NCBI GenBank assembly: GCA_910586955.1
Contig: CAJUMM010000045.1
Span: 1-22,820 of the forward strand
Source of the DNA: an uncultured Lachnospiraceae bacterium
GTDB taxonomy: Bacteria; Bacillota; Clostridia; Lachnospirales; Lachnospiraceae
DNA length: 22,820 bases
Direction of reading: 5' to 3'
Below are positions 14,139 to 20,757 of the stretch, piece by piece. Numbering within the stretch: position 1 is the stretch's first letter; every line of letters begins with the position of its first letter. The position numbers and the translations under genes were made by a program. The notes beneath the pieces were generated by a model. It saw only the letters and a list, made by a program, of their open reading frames with translations. It made no database searches and was not told where the DNA came from.

Positions 14139-14976
14139 TAAAACAGCACACGTATTAAACCTGCTGGCCGGACAGGATACAAACGAAGAACCGGAAAAGG
14201 AACCGCAAAAAGAACCGGCCGGGGAAACCTCCGGGGCCCCGGCAGAACCTTCTGCTCCGGCAGCTCCGGCTTCCGGGACGGATGCCGCACCGGCTCCCGC
14301 TCCTTCTCCCCAAGCCCAGCCGGAGGTTCCTCCCCATATCTCCATCATTGACAACGGCTCCCCGGAGGAAGACCCGGTGGCGGAGCAGATCCGGGCAGAA
14401 CTCCTGAAAAACCTGGAGCCGGAGGAAGAAAAAGTACCGGAGCCGGAAACTGCCAAGGAAAAACCGGCGGAACCGGAAAAGGCCGCAGAACCGGAACCCC
14501 TGGCGAAGGAACCGGAGGAGGCAAAGCCGGCAAAACCGGAGCCTGTAACGGAGAAACCGGCAGAGGAAAAGCCGGCGGAGCCGGAAATCACCCAGCCAGC
14601 CGCCCCCCCAGTGGAGAAATCCCCGGAGCCCCCGGCAGCACCGGCGGAGAAGCCGGCGGCAGCGGAAACCGTGCCGGAAAAGGCGGAAGAACCGGAACCG
14701 GACTATTGTATGGTTAATGTGATGGAGCGGATCGTGCAGGATAAGATCATCTACTTTATGAAGCAATTTGAGGTCTGCACCTGCGACCGCTGCAAGACCG
14801 ATACCATCGCCCTGACCTTAAACGGGCTTCCCGCCAAATACATGGTAATGGATAAAGCTGCCGTAGATCCCATGATAAGCTTTCTCACAGGCAGGCTCAT
14901 CAGCCAGGTGACGGTGGAGGCCGTGAAAGCCTGCACACAGGTGAAGGAACATCCAAGACACAAAGAGGAAGATTAG
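14122..14976 (+). CDS. Pro/Glu-rich protein with C-terminal ComFB domain, coupled to parA
   Basis: A 284-residue protein in four parts. (1) The basic N-terminal peptide MARKSNKTAHVLNLLAGQ. (2) A long disordered Pro/Glu/Ala/Lys linker, about 20-192. (3) Within it, a short likely ordered island at 72-98 (ISIIDNGS, then VAEQIRAELLKNLE). (4) A ComFB-type domain at about 195-280: VNVMERIV, the cysteine cluster CTCDRC (219-224), LTLNGLPAKY (231-240), KAC (271) and a closing HPRH. ComFB proteins were named from Bacillus competence and have recently been reported as cyclic-dinucleotide receptors. ATG 14122 follows GGAGG by six bases and overlaps parA by 17 bases, so translation is coupled. An upstream TTG at 14116 is a poorer start. 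A ParA partner role is inferred. Confidence 0.88.
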   Translation: MARKSNKTAHVLNLLAGQDTNEEPEKEPQKEPAGETSGAPAEPSAPAAPASGTDAAPAPAPSPQAQPEVPPHISIIDNGSPEEDPVAEQIRAELLKNLEPEEEKVPEPETAKEKPAEPEKAAEPEPLAKEPEEAKPAKPEPVTEKPAEEKPAEPEITQPAAPPVEKSPEPPAAPAEKPAAAETVPEKAEEPEPDYCMVNVMERIVQDKIIYFMKQFEVCTCDRCKTDTIALTLNGLPAKYMVMDKAAVDPMISFLTGRLISQVTVEAVKACTQVKEHPRHKEED

Positions 14977-14986
14977 CCCGTTTTCA

Positions 14987-15031
14987 GGGGGCCGGTGCAG
15001 AGAAAGCCGGTCCCCAAAAAAAGGGGCCGGC
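14987..15031. terminator. Convergent hairpin region between the ComFB gene and the EAL-HDOD gene
   Basis: Three GC-rich arms are present: A 14987-14995 (GGGGGCCGG), B 15006-15015 (GCCGGTCCCC) and C 15023-15031 (GGGGCCGGC). B can pair with A (one G-U wobble) or with C (one bulged base, with the A7 run 15016-15022 as loop), but not both. On the minus strand, C-B gives a hairpin with a T7 loop followed by TTTCTCT, a weak terminator tail. On the plus strand no T-run follows, so plus-strand termination is not clear. Confidence 0.55.
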
Positions 15032-15061
15032 CTTCTAGCCAACCCCTCATTTGAATCCCTC

Positions 15062-16336
15062 TTATTCGCTCTTCTCCCCGCTCTCTTCTCCCTCTTCTAC
15101 CATATCCGTCAGGTTCTCCCAGATTTCGTTTACTTCTTCTACACAGTCAATGTAGGTCTGGGCCAGGATGTTTGTGGGAAGCTCCAGCTCCTTGGAAAGG
15201 CTCTTGATGGCTTTCCAGTCGGCCTTCTCGTAAGCCAGCACCAGATCAAAGAGCTGTCCGCCCTTGCCCTCGTGCTTAAGCATGGCATCCTTCACTTCAT
15301 CCGCCATGGGAATCTCCTGGAGAATCTCCTCTAAGGTAGCGTCAACGATATACTCCAGGGAGGAGAACATTCCCATCATATAGGCGTCTCCCCTGGAAAT
15401 GGGGAAGGGCCTTAAGCGGGCCACCAGCCTGGAGGCAAAGTTTGCCCGCAGGAAGGAAAGCTTGAGAACTTCTTCCGCCCCGGGCGTCATCTCCTGGGTA
15501 CTCTCAAAGCTTAAGAGGTAAACCCATTGTTTCAGCTGGTTCAGTCCCACAGTAATCAACGCCTGGTGAATGGAGGAAGTCCTCCGGCGGGAAGCAAAGT
15601 ATGCGGAGTTGGCCAGACGCAGCAGGGAGTAGGTCAGGGCCGCATCCCGGCTGACAATAGACTCAATCTCGTTCAGATTCGGATCCTCCCTGGTCACTTC
15701 CATAATCAGCTGATAGAGATTCCCCTGAAGGTACTCGATCTTGTTCATCTTCGTGACCATGCCCTCGGATACGTAAAGGCCTTCCACGAAGTCTGCATTC
15801 AGCGCCTTTGCCACTTCAAAGTCTTCCTTGGTGTCCACATTGTAGGCAATGCAGAGCTTCTGGAACCCATGGGCCATCTGGATGGTATTGTCCAGGGAAT
15901 CCCGCTCCCGTCCCGTAGGAGCTCCCGCCACATTTACGCGGATATAATCCGCATGCTCCAGCATACTGAAATATTTGGGTGTGAACTGGAAATTGTTGAT
16001 AGCAAAGCGGTATCCCTCCCTGCGGTACTTCTCAATCATCACCGTGGCTAAGGGGTGGATGATAAGGTTTTCCTCTATCTGAATGACAATCTTGTCTTTG
16101 TCAAACATTTTCGCCGTATTCCGGAAGAGCAGGGACGGCGTAAAGGTCATAAAGATCCGGTTGTTTTTAAAAATCTTCCCGCTGTTTTCCATAAGGAAAC
16201 CTGCAATGGTACTGGCAGCGTTGGTCTCCGAGTTGCTGTAAAAGCTGTCCTCGTCGTCCTGGAACATAAGCTCATAACCAGCTACCTGATCAACCCTTAA
16301 ATCTTTAATCGCCTTTCTTACTACAAATTTATCCAT
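15062..16336 (-). CDS. Degenerate EAL plus HDOD domain protein
   Basis: A 424-residue cytoplasmic protein of the YuxH/CdgJ architecture. The EAL-like half (about 1-200) has GYELMF at 20-25 where active enzymes have EALLR, NNFQF at 114-118 in place of DDFG, and YNVDTKEDF in place of the AEGVE motif. The metal-binding residues are therefore gone, and cyclic-di-GMP hydrolysis is not expected. The HDOD half (about 200-400) includes SRDAALTYSLLRLANSAYF, a helical scaffold that usually lacks HD-phosphohydrolase activity. Family members affect motility through protein contacts. ATG 16336 overlaps the end of cheV by eight bases (ATGGATAA) and has AAAGGA nine bases upstream, so the two genes are coupled. 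It is the last gene of the operon. The partner is unknown. Confidence 0.9.
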   Translation of the reverse strand: MDKFVVRKAIKDLRVDQVAGYELMFQDDEDSFYSNSETNAASTIAGFLMENSGKIFKNNRIFMTFTPSLLFRNTAKMFDKDKIVIQIEENLIIHPLATVMIEKYRREGYRFAINNFQFTPKYFSMLEHADYIRVNVAGAPTGRERDSLDNTIQMAHGFQKLCIAYNVDTKEDFEVAKALNADFVEGLYVSEGMVTKMNKIEYLQGNLYQLIMEVTREDPNLNEIESIVSRDAALTYSLLRLANSAYFASRRRTSSIHQALITVGLNQLKQWVYLLSFESTQEMTPGAEEVLKLSFLRANFASRLVARLRPFPISRGDAYMMGMFSSLEYIVDATLEEILQEIPMADEVKDAMLKHEGKGGQLFDLVLAYEKADWKAIKSLSKELELPTNILAQTYIDCVEEVNEIWENLTDMVEEGEESGEKSE

Positions 16337-17249
16337 GAATCTTTGTCCTTTCCAGCAGGTGGTCAATAACCTCTACCAGGTGCTTGATCTCGGGCTTGGA
16401 AAGCTGTTCGTCCGCTCCCAGCTGCTTTCCTTTCAAGTGCATCTCCTCGTTGATCAGGGAGGAGAAGATAATCAAGGGAAGTTTGCCCAGCTTCTCGTCG
16501 GATTTCACCAGTTTGGTGAGACGGTGTCCGTCCATCTCCGGCATCTCAATATCCGTAATAATCAAGCTCACCTGGGAGAAGAGATCTTCCTCATCCCGGA
16601 TCGTACAGAGGTAATCCCAGGCTTCCCTTCCGTTGTTAAAGCTCTTCACATTGGTAAAGCCCGCCTTGGTTAAAGATTCCCGGATCATAGTAGCCAGAAG
16701 CACGGAGTCTTCTGCCAGCAGAATGGGGGTGTCGCATCTGGGCCGGTCTCCCAGCAGCTCGATCTCACTCATCTGGATTCCCGTCTCCGGTGCAATCTCC
16801 GTGACAATCTTTTCAAAATCCAGAATAGTAACCAGCTCTCCTCCGCACTGTGCAATTCCTGTGGATACGCCTTCCTTGCCGTTGCTGATGGTATCATCCG
16901 GCTTCTGGATATCCTCCCAGGAAATACGGCTGATTCCCACCACGCTGTGTACCCGGAATGCAATATTCAATTTGTTGAAATTGGTAATGATAAACAGATC
17001 ACGGGCGTGTTTCTCACACTCGCAGCCCATGAGATATTTGGGGAGATCTACCACCGTCAAAAGAATCTCCCGGGGCTTGAAAATCCCCTCCACCGCATCA
17101 TGTGCATGAGGAATCGGCTTCACCTTATCCGACATCATAATTTCTTTTACCTTTGCCACATTGATGCCGTACAGCTCGTCGTTGATAGTGAACTGCATGA
17201 CTTCGATCTCATTTGTCCCCGATTCCAATAAAATTTCTGTTTCTGCCAT
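16329..17249 (-). CDS. cheV: Chemotaxis coupling/adaptation protein CheV (CheW-receiver fusion)
   Basis: A 306-residue protein with a CheW-like domain at about 14-155 (EVMQFTINDELYGINVAKV, then ILLTVVDLPKYL) and a response-regulator receiver at about 174-300. In the receiver E180 and D181 form the acidic pocket, D233 in ITDIEMPEMDG is the phospho-acceptor, S263 takes the Ser/Thr switch place, and K285 (SKPE) is the conserved lysine. CheV couples receptors to CheA and, when phosphorylated, dampens kinase activity. It lies 45 bases after cheD and overlaps the EAL-HDOD gene. AAAGGAGGGG precedes ATG 17249. All functional residues are intact. CheA and CheW themselves are not in the window. Confidence 0.96.
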   Translation of the reverse strand: MAETEILLESGTNEIEVMQFTINDELYGINVAKVKEIMMSDKVKPIPHAHDAVEGIFKPREILLTVVDLPKYLMGCECEKHARDLFIITNFNKLNIAFRVHSVVGISRISWEDIQKPDDTISNGKEGVSTGIAQCGGELVTILDFEKIVTEIAPETGIQMSEIELLGDRPRCDTPILLAEDSVLLATMIRESLTKAGFTNVKSFNNGREAWDYLCTIRDEEDLFSQVSLIITDIEMPEMDGHRLTKLVKSDEKLGKLPLIIFSSLINEEMHLKGKQLGADEQLSKPEIKHLVEVIDHLLERTKIHG

Positions 17250-17294
17250 GTATAGCCCCTCCTTTATCTCTGCTCTTTGTGGTCTGTCCGTAAT

Positions 17295-17777
17295 CTACAT
17301 CTTAAGCTCCGGTCTTCCGAAGGTCTTAATGGTTACCATGCCGTTCTCCAAATCCAGGGACATGGTCCTGGCATAGTTTGCTCCCAAATCTTCTTTCACA
17401 ATACGGATTCCTTCCTGCATCAGCACCCGCTTCACATTCTGGGCATTCCGATCCCCGATATTCCCCAGGGAACTTCCTCCCTTCATCTCAAACATCTTGG
17501 CCCCGCCTGCGATCTTTGCCGTCAGCCGGTGCTTAGAAGCCCCGTATGCGTAAAGTTTGCGGAATGTCTCCTTTAACCCCGTATCCGCATATTTAAAAAT
17601 ATTTCCATCCGATTCGTTTGCCCTCTCCGGGAGCATAATATGTACAAGGGCTCCCAGTTTGATCATCGGATCATACAAAGCAATTCCCACACAGGAGCCG
17701 AGGGCATAGGTAATAATCGTTCCCTCCTGCCGCCCGAGCTTCATATCTCCGATTCCCACTACCAACTTCTTTTCCAT
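17295..17777 (-). CDS. cheD: Chemoreceptor glutamine deamidase CheD
   Basis: A 160-residue CheD. The catalytic Cys29 is in the motif YALGSCVGIALYD, His46 is in VHIMLP, and Thr23 completes the triad; their spacing (6 and 17) equals that of Thermotoga CheD. AKIAGGAKMF and the later NIGDRNAQNV are also typical family blocks. CheD deamidates receptor glutamines and binds CheC, whose phosphatase activity it raises. The ATG at 17777 overlaps the cheC TGA by one base (TGATG), so the partners are translated together. It belongs to the flhA-fliA-cheCDV operon. No oddities seen. Confidence 0.97.
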   Translation of the reverse strand: MEKKLVVGIGDMKLGRQEGTIITYALGSCVGIALYDPMIKLGALVHIMLPERANESDGNIFKYADTGLKETFRKLYAYGASKHRLTAKIAGGAKMFEMKGGSSLGNIGDRNAQNVKRVLMQEGIRIVKEDLGANYARTMSLDLENGMVTIKTFGRPELKM

Positions 17778-18403
17778 CAGCTTTTCGCAACTCCCAACTT
17801 CTTCATAAGGAAATTTAATGATTCAATATCCGGAAGAAGCAACAGCTCCCCTTTTAACTGCGTGTCTCCAATTAAAAATTCGCCCTGAATCAGCATCAGC
17901 TTATCCGTAACCTCACCGAACATGGAGATGGGAACGCTTAAAATTCCCCCCAGCATATTCACGGCTACGGACGGAACGGACAAGGGCACTTCAATGTCCG
18001 CAAGCTTTGTAATGGCATTGACGTAGGAAGAAATAATAATATTTCCCGTCTCCTCCAGGGCCGACGCCGAAAGCTCGTCAATCTGGCTGTAATCCTCGAT
18101 GTATTTACCCATCAGGCGCCCCAGGATGGCATTGATGAAATCCAGCTTCAGCATATAAAGCATAATGCCTCTCACATCGCCGCTCATCTCTACCAGGACC
18201 GCCGCCACAATCTCTTCCGGATCTCCCAGCAGTGCAACCGCCTCGTTGTACCCCTCAATGGAAACCTTCGGCAGCTTCATGCTTACCTTCACCCCCAGCA
18301 CCTGCGACAGGGCCGTGGCGGCATTTCCAATGCCGATGCTTCCAATTTCCCGGAATACATCAAGCTCGTGATTCTGCATATCCTCAAACCGTTGTATTGT
18401 CAT
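17777..18403 (-). CDS. cheC: CheY-P phosphatase CheC, first active site altered
   Basis: A 208-residue CheC that dephosphorylates CheY-P and is stimulated by CheD. The family has two pseudo-symmetric ExxN active sites. Here the second, E118-T-G-N121 in SALEETGNIIISSYVNAI, is intact. The first reads E19-I-G-S22 (FREIGSIGIGNAATALS), with serine in place of asparagine. The central fold is normal (GDVRGIMLYMLKLDFINAIL), and the hydrophobic C-terminus follows IGDTQLKGELLLLPD. One working site is probably enough, since the second site carries much of the activity in studied CheC proteins. ATG 18403 has AGGA four bases upstream. The gene follows the rod gene by 42 bases. Confidence 0.96.
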   Translation of the reverse strand: MTIQRFEDMQNHELDVFREIGSIGIGNAATALSQVLGVKVSMKLPKVSIEGYNEAVALLGDPEEIVAAVLVEMSGDVRGIMLYMLKLDFINAILGRLMGKYIEDYSQIDELSASALEETGNIIISSYVNAITKLADIEVPLSVPSVAVNMLGGILSVPISMFGEVTDKLMLIQGEFLIGDTQLKGELLLLPDIESLNFLMKKLGVAKS

Positions 18404-18445
18404 ACATTCCTGCCTTTCCCGCTTTACCGAAGTAACTGCTTTTTA

Positions 18446-19174
18446 CTATGCCCGCAGTCCGTTGACGGTCTGTACCACCTCATCGGAGGTCTGCACCATC
18501 TTCAGGGCATAGGAAAATGCCCGCTGGCTCTCAATCATGCGGACCAGATCCATGGCCAGATCCGTCCCCGACATCTCCAAAGCCCGCTGAAGGGCCAGCT
18601 CTTCCGTCAGAATAGGAGCCCCGTTTTTCTCTACCGGCATGTATTCGTTGTCCCCTACGTTCTGCATCCCGTTCTTGATACGGAAATCATAGACGGCCGG
18701 CACAGCCGAAAGCCCCGGCTCCTCTCCCTCGGATATATTTCCTGTAAGACGGATAGGATTCTGGTTCCGGTCAAGGACCAGTTTCCCGGAATCGTTCACC
18801 AGGTAAAACTCATCTCCTCTCTGGGAAAGACTGAAGCGGCCGTTTCTCGTATACGTAATCTCATTGTTGGTGGGATTGCGGAGCATAAAAAAGCCCTCGG
18901 TCCGAATGGCAAAATCGTATTCCCGCTCCGTGATCTCAAAACCCACCGGATCAAAATTGGTATCCGCCTTCTCCAGCCGGATTCCCGTCCCGGCCTGGAT
19001 GCTGGTCTCATCCCCCCGGAAGTTATTCAGGTTGTAATACATCAGATCCTGAAAAGCTCCCACCTTGGCTTTGTAGCCCGCCGTATTGACATTTGCCAGG
19101 TTGTTGGAAACCACATCCAGCTTGGCCTGCTGTCCCATGGCGCCCACAGCCGCCGCATAAAATGATGAATACAT
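18446..19174 (-). CDS. flgG: Flagellar basal-body rod/hook protein, FlgG (FlhP) type
   Basis: A 242-residue axial protein exported by the flagellar system. The N-terminal rod signature is LDVVSNNLANVNTAGYK (about 19-35). The C-terminal helix contains SGTDLAMDLVRMIESQRAFS followed by ALKMVQTSDEVVQTVNGL, the standard coiled-coil end of FlgF/FlgG proteins. EGFFMLRNP, then ITYTRNGRFSLSQ, matches the central FlgF/FlgG block. It is a little shorter than enteric FlgG (about 260). Position as the second of two rod genes after fliA matches Bacillus flhO-flhP, so FlhP is an equally good name. AAAGGAG precedes ATG 19174. It lies 34 bases after its partner. Confidence 0.92.
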   Translation of the reverse strand: MYSSFYAAAVGAMGQQAKLDVVSNNLANVNTAGYKAKVGAFQDLMYYNLNNFRGDETSIQAGTGIRLEKADTNFDPVGFEITEREYDFAIRTEGFFMLRNPTNNEITYTRNGRFSLSQRGDEFYLVNDSGKLVLDRNQNPIRLTGNISEGEEPGLSAVPAVYDFRIKNGMQNVGDNEYMPVEKNGAPILTEELALQRALEMSGTDLAMDLVRMIESQRAFSYALKMVQTSDEVVQTVNGLRA

Positions 19175-19208
19175 GCTCTCTTTTCTCCTTTACCTTTTAT
19201 GCTGAAAG

Positions 19209-19964
19209 TCAGCTTACGCTTCCGATATTTACAGTCTTGCCGTCCAGCTGATCGTACATCTTGATAAGCTGGGCCGCTGCCTGAAGGGAACGCTGGGCGG
19301 CGATCATGGAGGTCATCTCCTCCACCATGGAAGTGTTGGAGCGCTCCAGCATCCCCTGCACCACCTCAAGTACCGGCTCCTGCTCCACAGCGTCCTCCCC
19401 TGCGGTGAAGGTTCCGTTGTCGCCCTTTACCAGGGCCCCGTAATCCTCGAAATCCACAATCTCCAGGGTTCCGTAGATCTCTCCCGTATCTTCATTGCGT
19501 ATAATGCCGTTGGCGTCCACTGCCACCGCATCCGTCTCCAGGCGGATAAGGCCGTTCGTCCCCATAACCCTGCCTATGCTGGGAAGTGCCAGATACCCTT
19601 CGTCATCCGTGATAAAAGAGCCGTTCCTGGTATACACCAGGTCTTCCCCTTTCTGAATCACAAAGAATCCCTGGCCGTTGATGGCCATATCCAAAGGCAG
19701 CTCCGTAGGCTCAAGGCCTCCCTGCTCATAGTTGGTCACCCGGGCGTTGGTGGCCTGTATCATGGCCGTAGTCCCGATAGGGCTTCTCTTATTGGGGGTA
19801 ATGTTGCCGCTCCGGTAGAGCATCTCCTCCCGGAAGGTACTGGAGATATACTGGTCGCTCTTGTACCCCGTAGTGGCTGCATTGGCCATATTGTTGCTGA
19901 TAACATTCAAATTCCGGTTCTGGGAAATCATCGTGGATCCCAAGGTATAAAATCCCTGAAACAT
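19209..19964 (-). CDS. flgF: Flagellar basal-body rod protein, FlgF (FlhO) type
   Basis: A 251-residue axial protein of the rod. The N-terminal signature is LNVISNNMANAATTGYKSDQ (about 19-38), and the FlgF/FlgG central block has LPLDMAINGQGFFVIQKGED followed by TRNGSF. The C-terminal helix is TSMVEEMTSMIAAQRSLQAA followed by QLIKMYDQLDGK. The usual ANANTTGYK reads ANAATTGYK. The ATG begins immediately after the fliA stop (TAGATG), and its ribosome site, GGAGAGGAG, lies inside the end of fliA, so the two are translationally coupled. Whether FlgF, FlhO or a FlgG paralogue is the best name cannot be settled here. Confidence 0.92.
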   Translation of the reverse strand: MFQGFYTLGSTMISQNRNLNVISNNMANAATTGYKSDQYISSTFREEMLYRSGNITPNKRSPIGTTAMIQATNARVTNYEQGGLEPTELPLDMAINGQGFFVIQKGEDLVYTRNGSFITDDEGYLALPSIGRVMGTNGLIRLETDAVAVDANGIIRNEDTGEIYGTLEIVDFEDYGALVKGDNGTFTAGEDAVEQEPVLEVVQGMLERSNTSMVEEMTSMIAAQRSLQAAAQLIKMYDQLDGKTVNIGSVS

Positions 19965-20747
19965 CTATCTCTTCTCCTCTCCATATTCTTTCTGAAGATA
20001 GGTTTTCAGCTTCTTCACCGCATTGGCGTGAATCTGCGACACCCGCGGCTCGCTTACGGATAAAACTTCCGCAATCTGCTTCATATTCAGCTCATCCACA
20101 TAGTACATGGAAATCACAAGCTGCTCGTTTTCCTTCAAAGACTTAATGCCCTCTGCCAGAACCTCCCCGGATTCCCGTTTTAAGAAATTCAGCTCCGGCT
20201 GTTCGTCCTCGTCTCTGGAAGGCAGGTACACCGTCCTCTTATTCTCGCTGCCCTCATCCAGAACCAAGTCCAGGGACAGGACATTGTAAAGGGTGGTTTT
20301 CCGCTGCGCCTCCTGGTATTTCTCCACACTCATATTCAGATATCCAGCCACTTCCTCCGGCGTGGGATACCTCCCCAGCTCATTATACAGCTTTGTGGTC
20401 ACTTCATCAATATCTCTTGCGTTTTTTCTCACACTTCTTGGAATCCAATCCTGCTTTCTGGCCATATCTATGACCATTCCCTTGATTCGTTTGGAGATAT
20501 AGGTCTCAAATTTCACGTTTTTCTCCGGATCAAACTTATCCAGGGCGCTCATAATCACCAGGACGCCTTCGTTCACAATATCCTCAATCTGTGCAAAGCT
20601 GGTATAAACGTCACGCATCTGGATGGCAATGCTCCTGACTATATAGACATAGCGCATCACCAGCTCCTGCTTCACGGCAAGCTCCCCGGTTCTCTGATAT
20701 TCAGTTAAAAGCTCTTCGTTGGTCAGACTGCCTAATTCCTTCTGCAT
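19965..20747 (-). CDS. fliA: Flagellar sigma factor FliA (sigma-28/SigD, WhiG family)
   Basis: A 260-residue alternative sigma factor for late flagellar and chemotaxis genes. Region 2 spans about 35-105, with FDPEKNVKFETYISKRIKGM and MARKQDWIPRSVR for -10 recognition. Region 3 is about 110-170, with ELGRYPTPEEVAGYLNMS. Region 4 is about 205-255, with the helix-turn-helix MKQIAEVLSVSEPRVSQIHA for -35 recognition. The length is typical. It should read the GCCGATA-type promoters at 985-1011, 8926-8952 and 13268-13294. Its anti-sigma factor FlgM is not in the window. The ATG at 20747 has AAAGGAAG upstream, lies 10 bases after flhA, and the stop abuts the flgF start. FlhF and FlhG, which often sit between flhA and fliA, are missing here. 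Confidence 0.97.
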   Translation of the reverse strand: MQKELGSLTNEELLTEYQRTGELAVKQELVMRYVYIVRSIAIQMRDVYTSFAQIEDIVNEGVLVIMSALDKFDPEKNVKFETYISKRIKGMVIDMARKQDWIPRSVRKNARDIDEVTTKLYNELGRYPTPEEVAGYLNMSVEKYQEAQRKTTLYNVLSLDLVLDEGSENKRTVYLPSRDEDEQPELNFLKRESGEVLAEGIKSLKENEQLVISMYYVDELNMKQIAEVLSVSEPRVSQIHANAVKKLKTYLQKEYGEEKR

Positions 20748-20757
20748 GATTCTTCCT

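Noticed and set aside
14091..14766. Minus-strand open frames opposite the Pro/Glu-rich linker
   Set aside because: The repetitive CCGGAA/CCGGAG codons give stop-free antisense frames with Gly/Ser/Phe/Arg low complexity; no ribosome site or promoter supports them.
15062..16336. Annotating the EAL protein as an active c-di-GMP phosphodiesterase
   Set aside because: The DDFG and AEGVE motifs needed for metal binding and catalysis are replaced.
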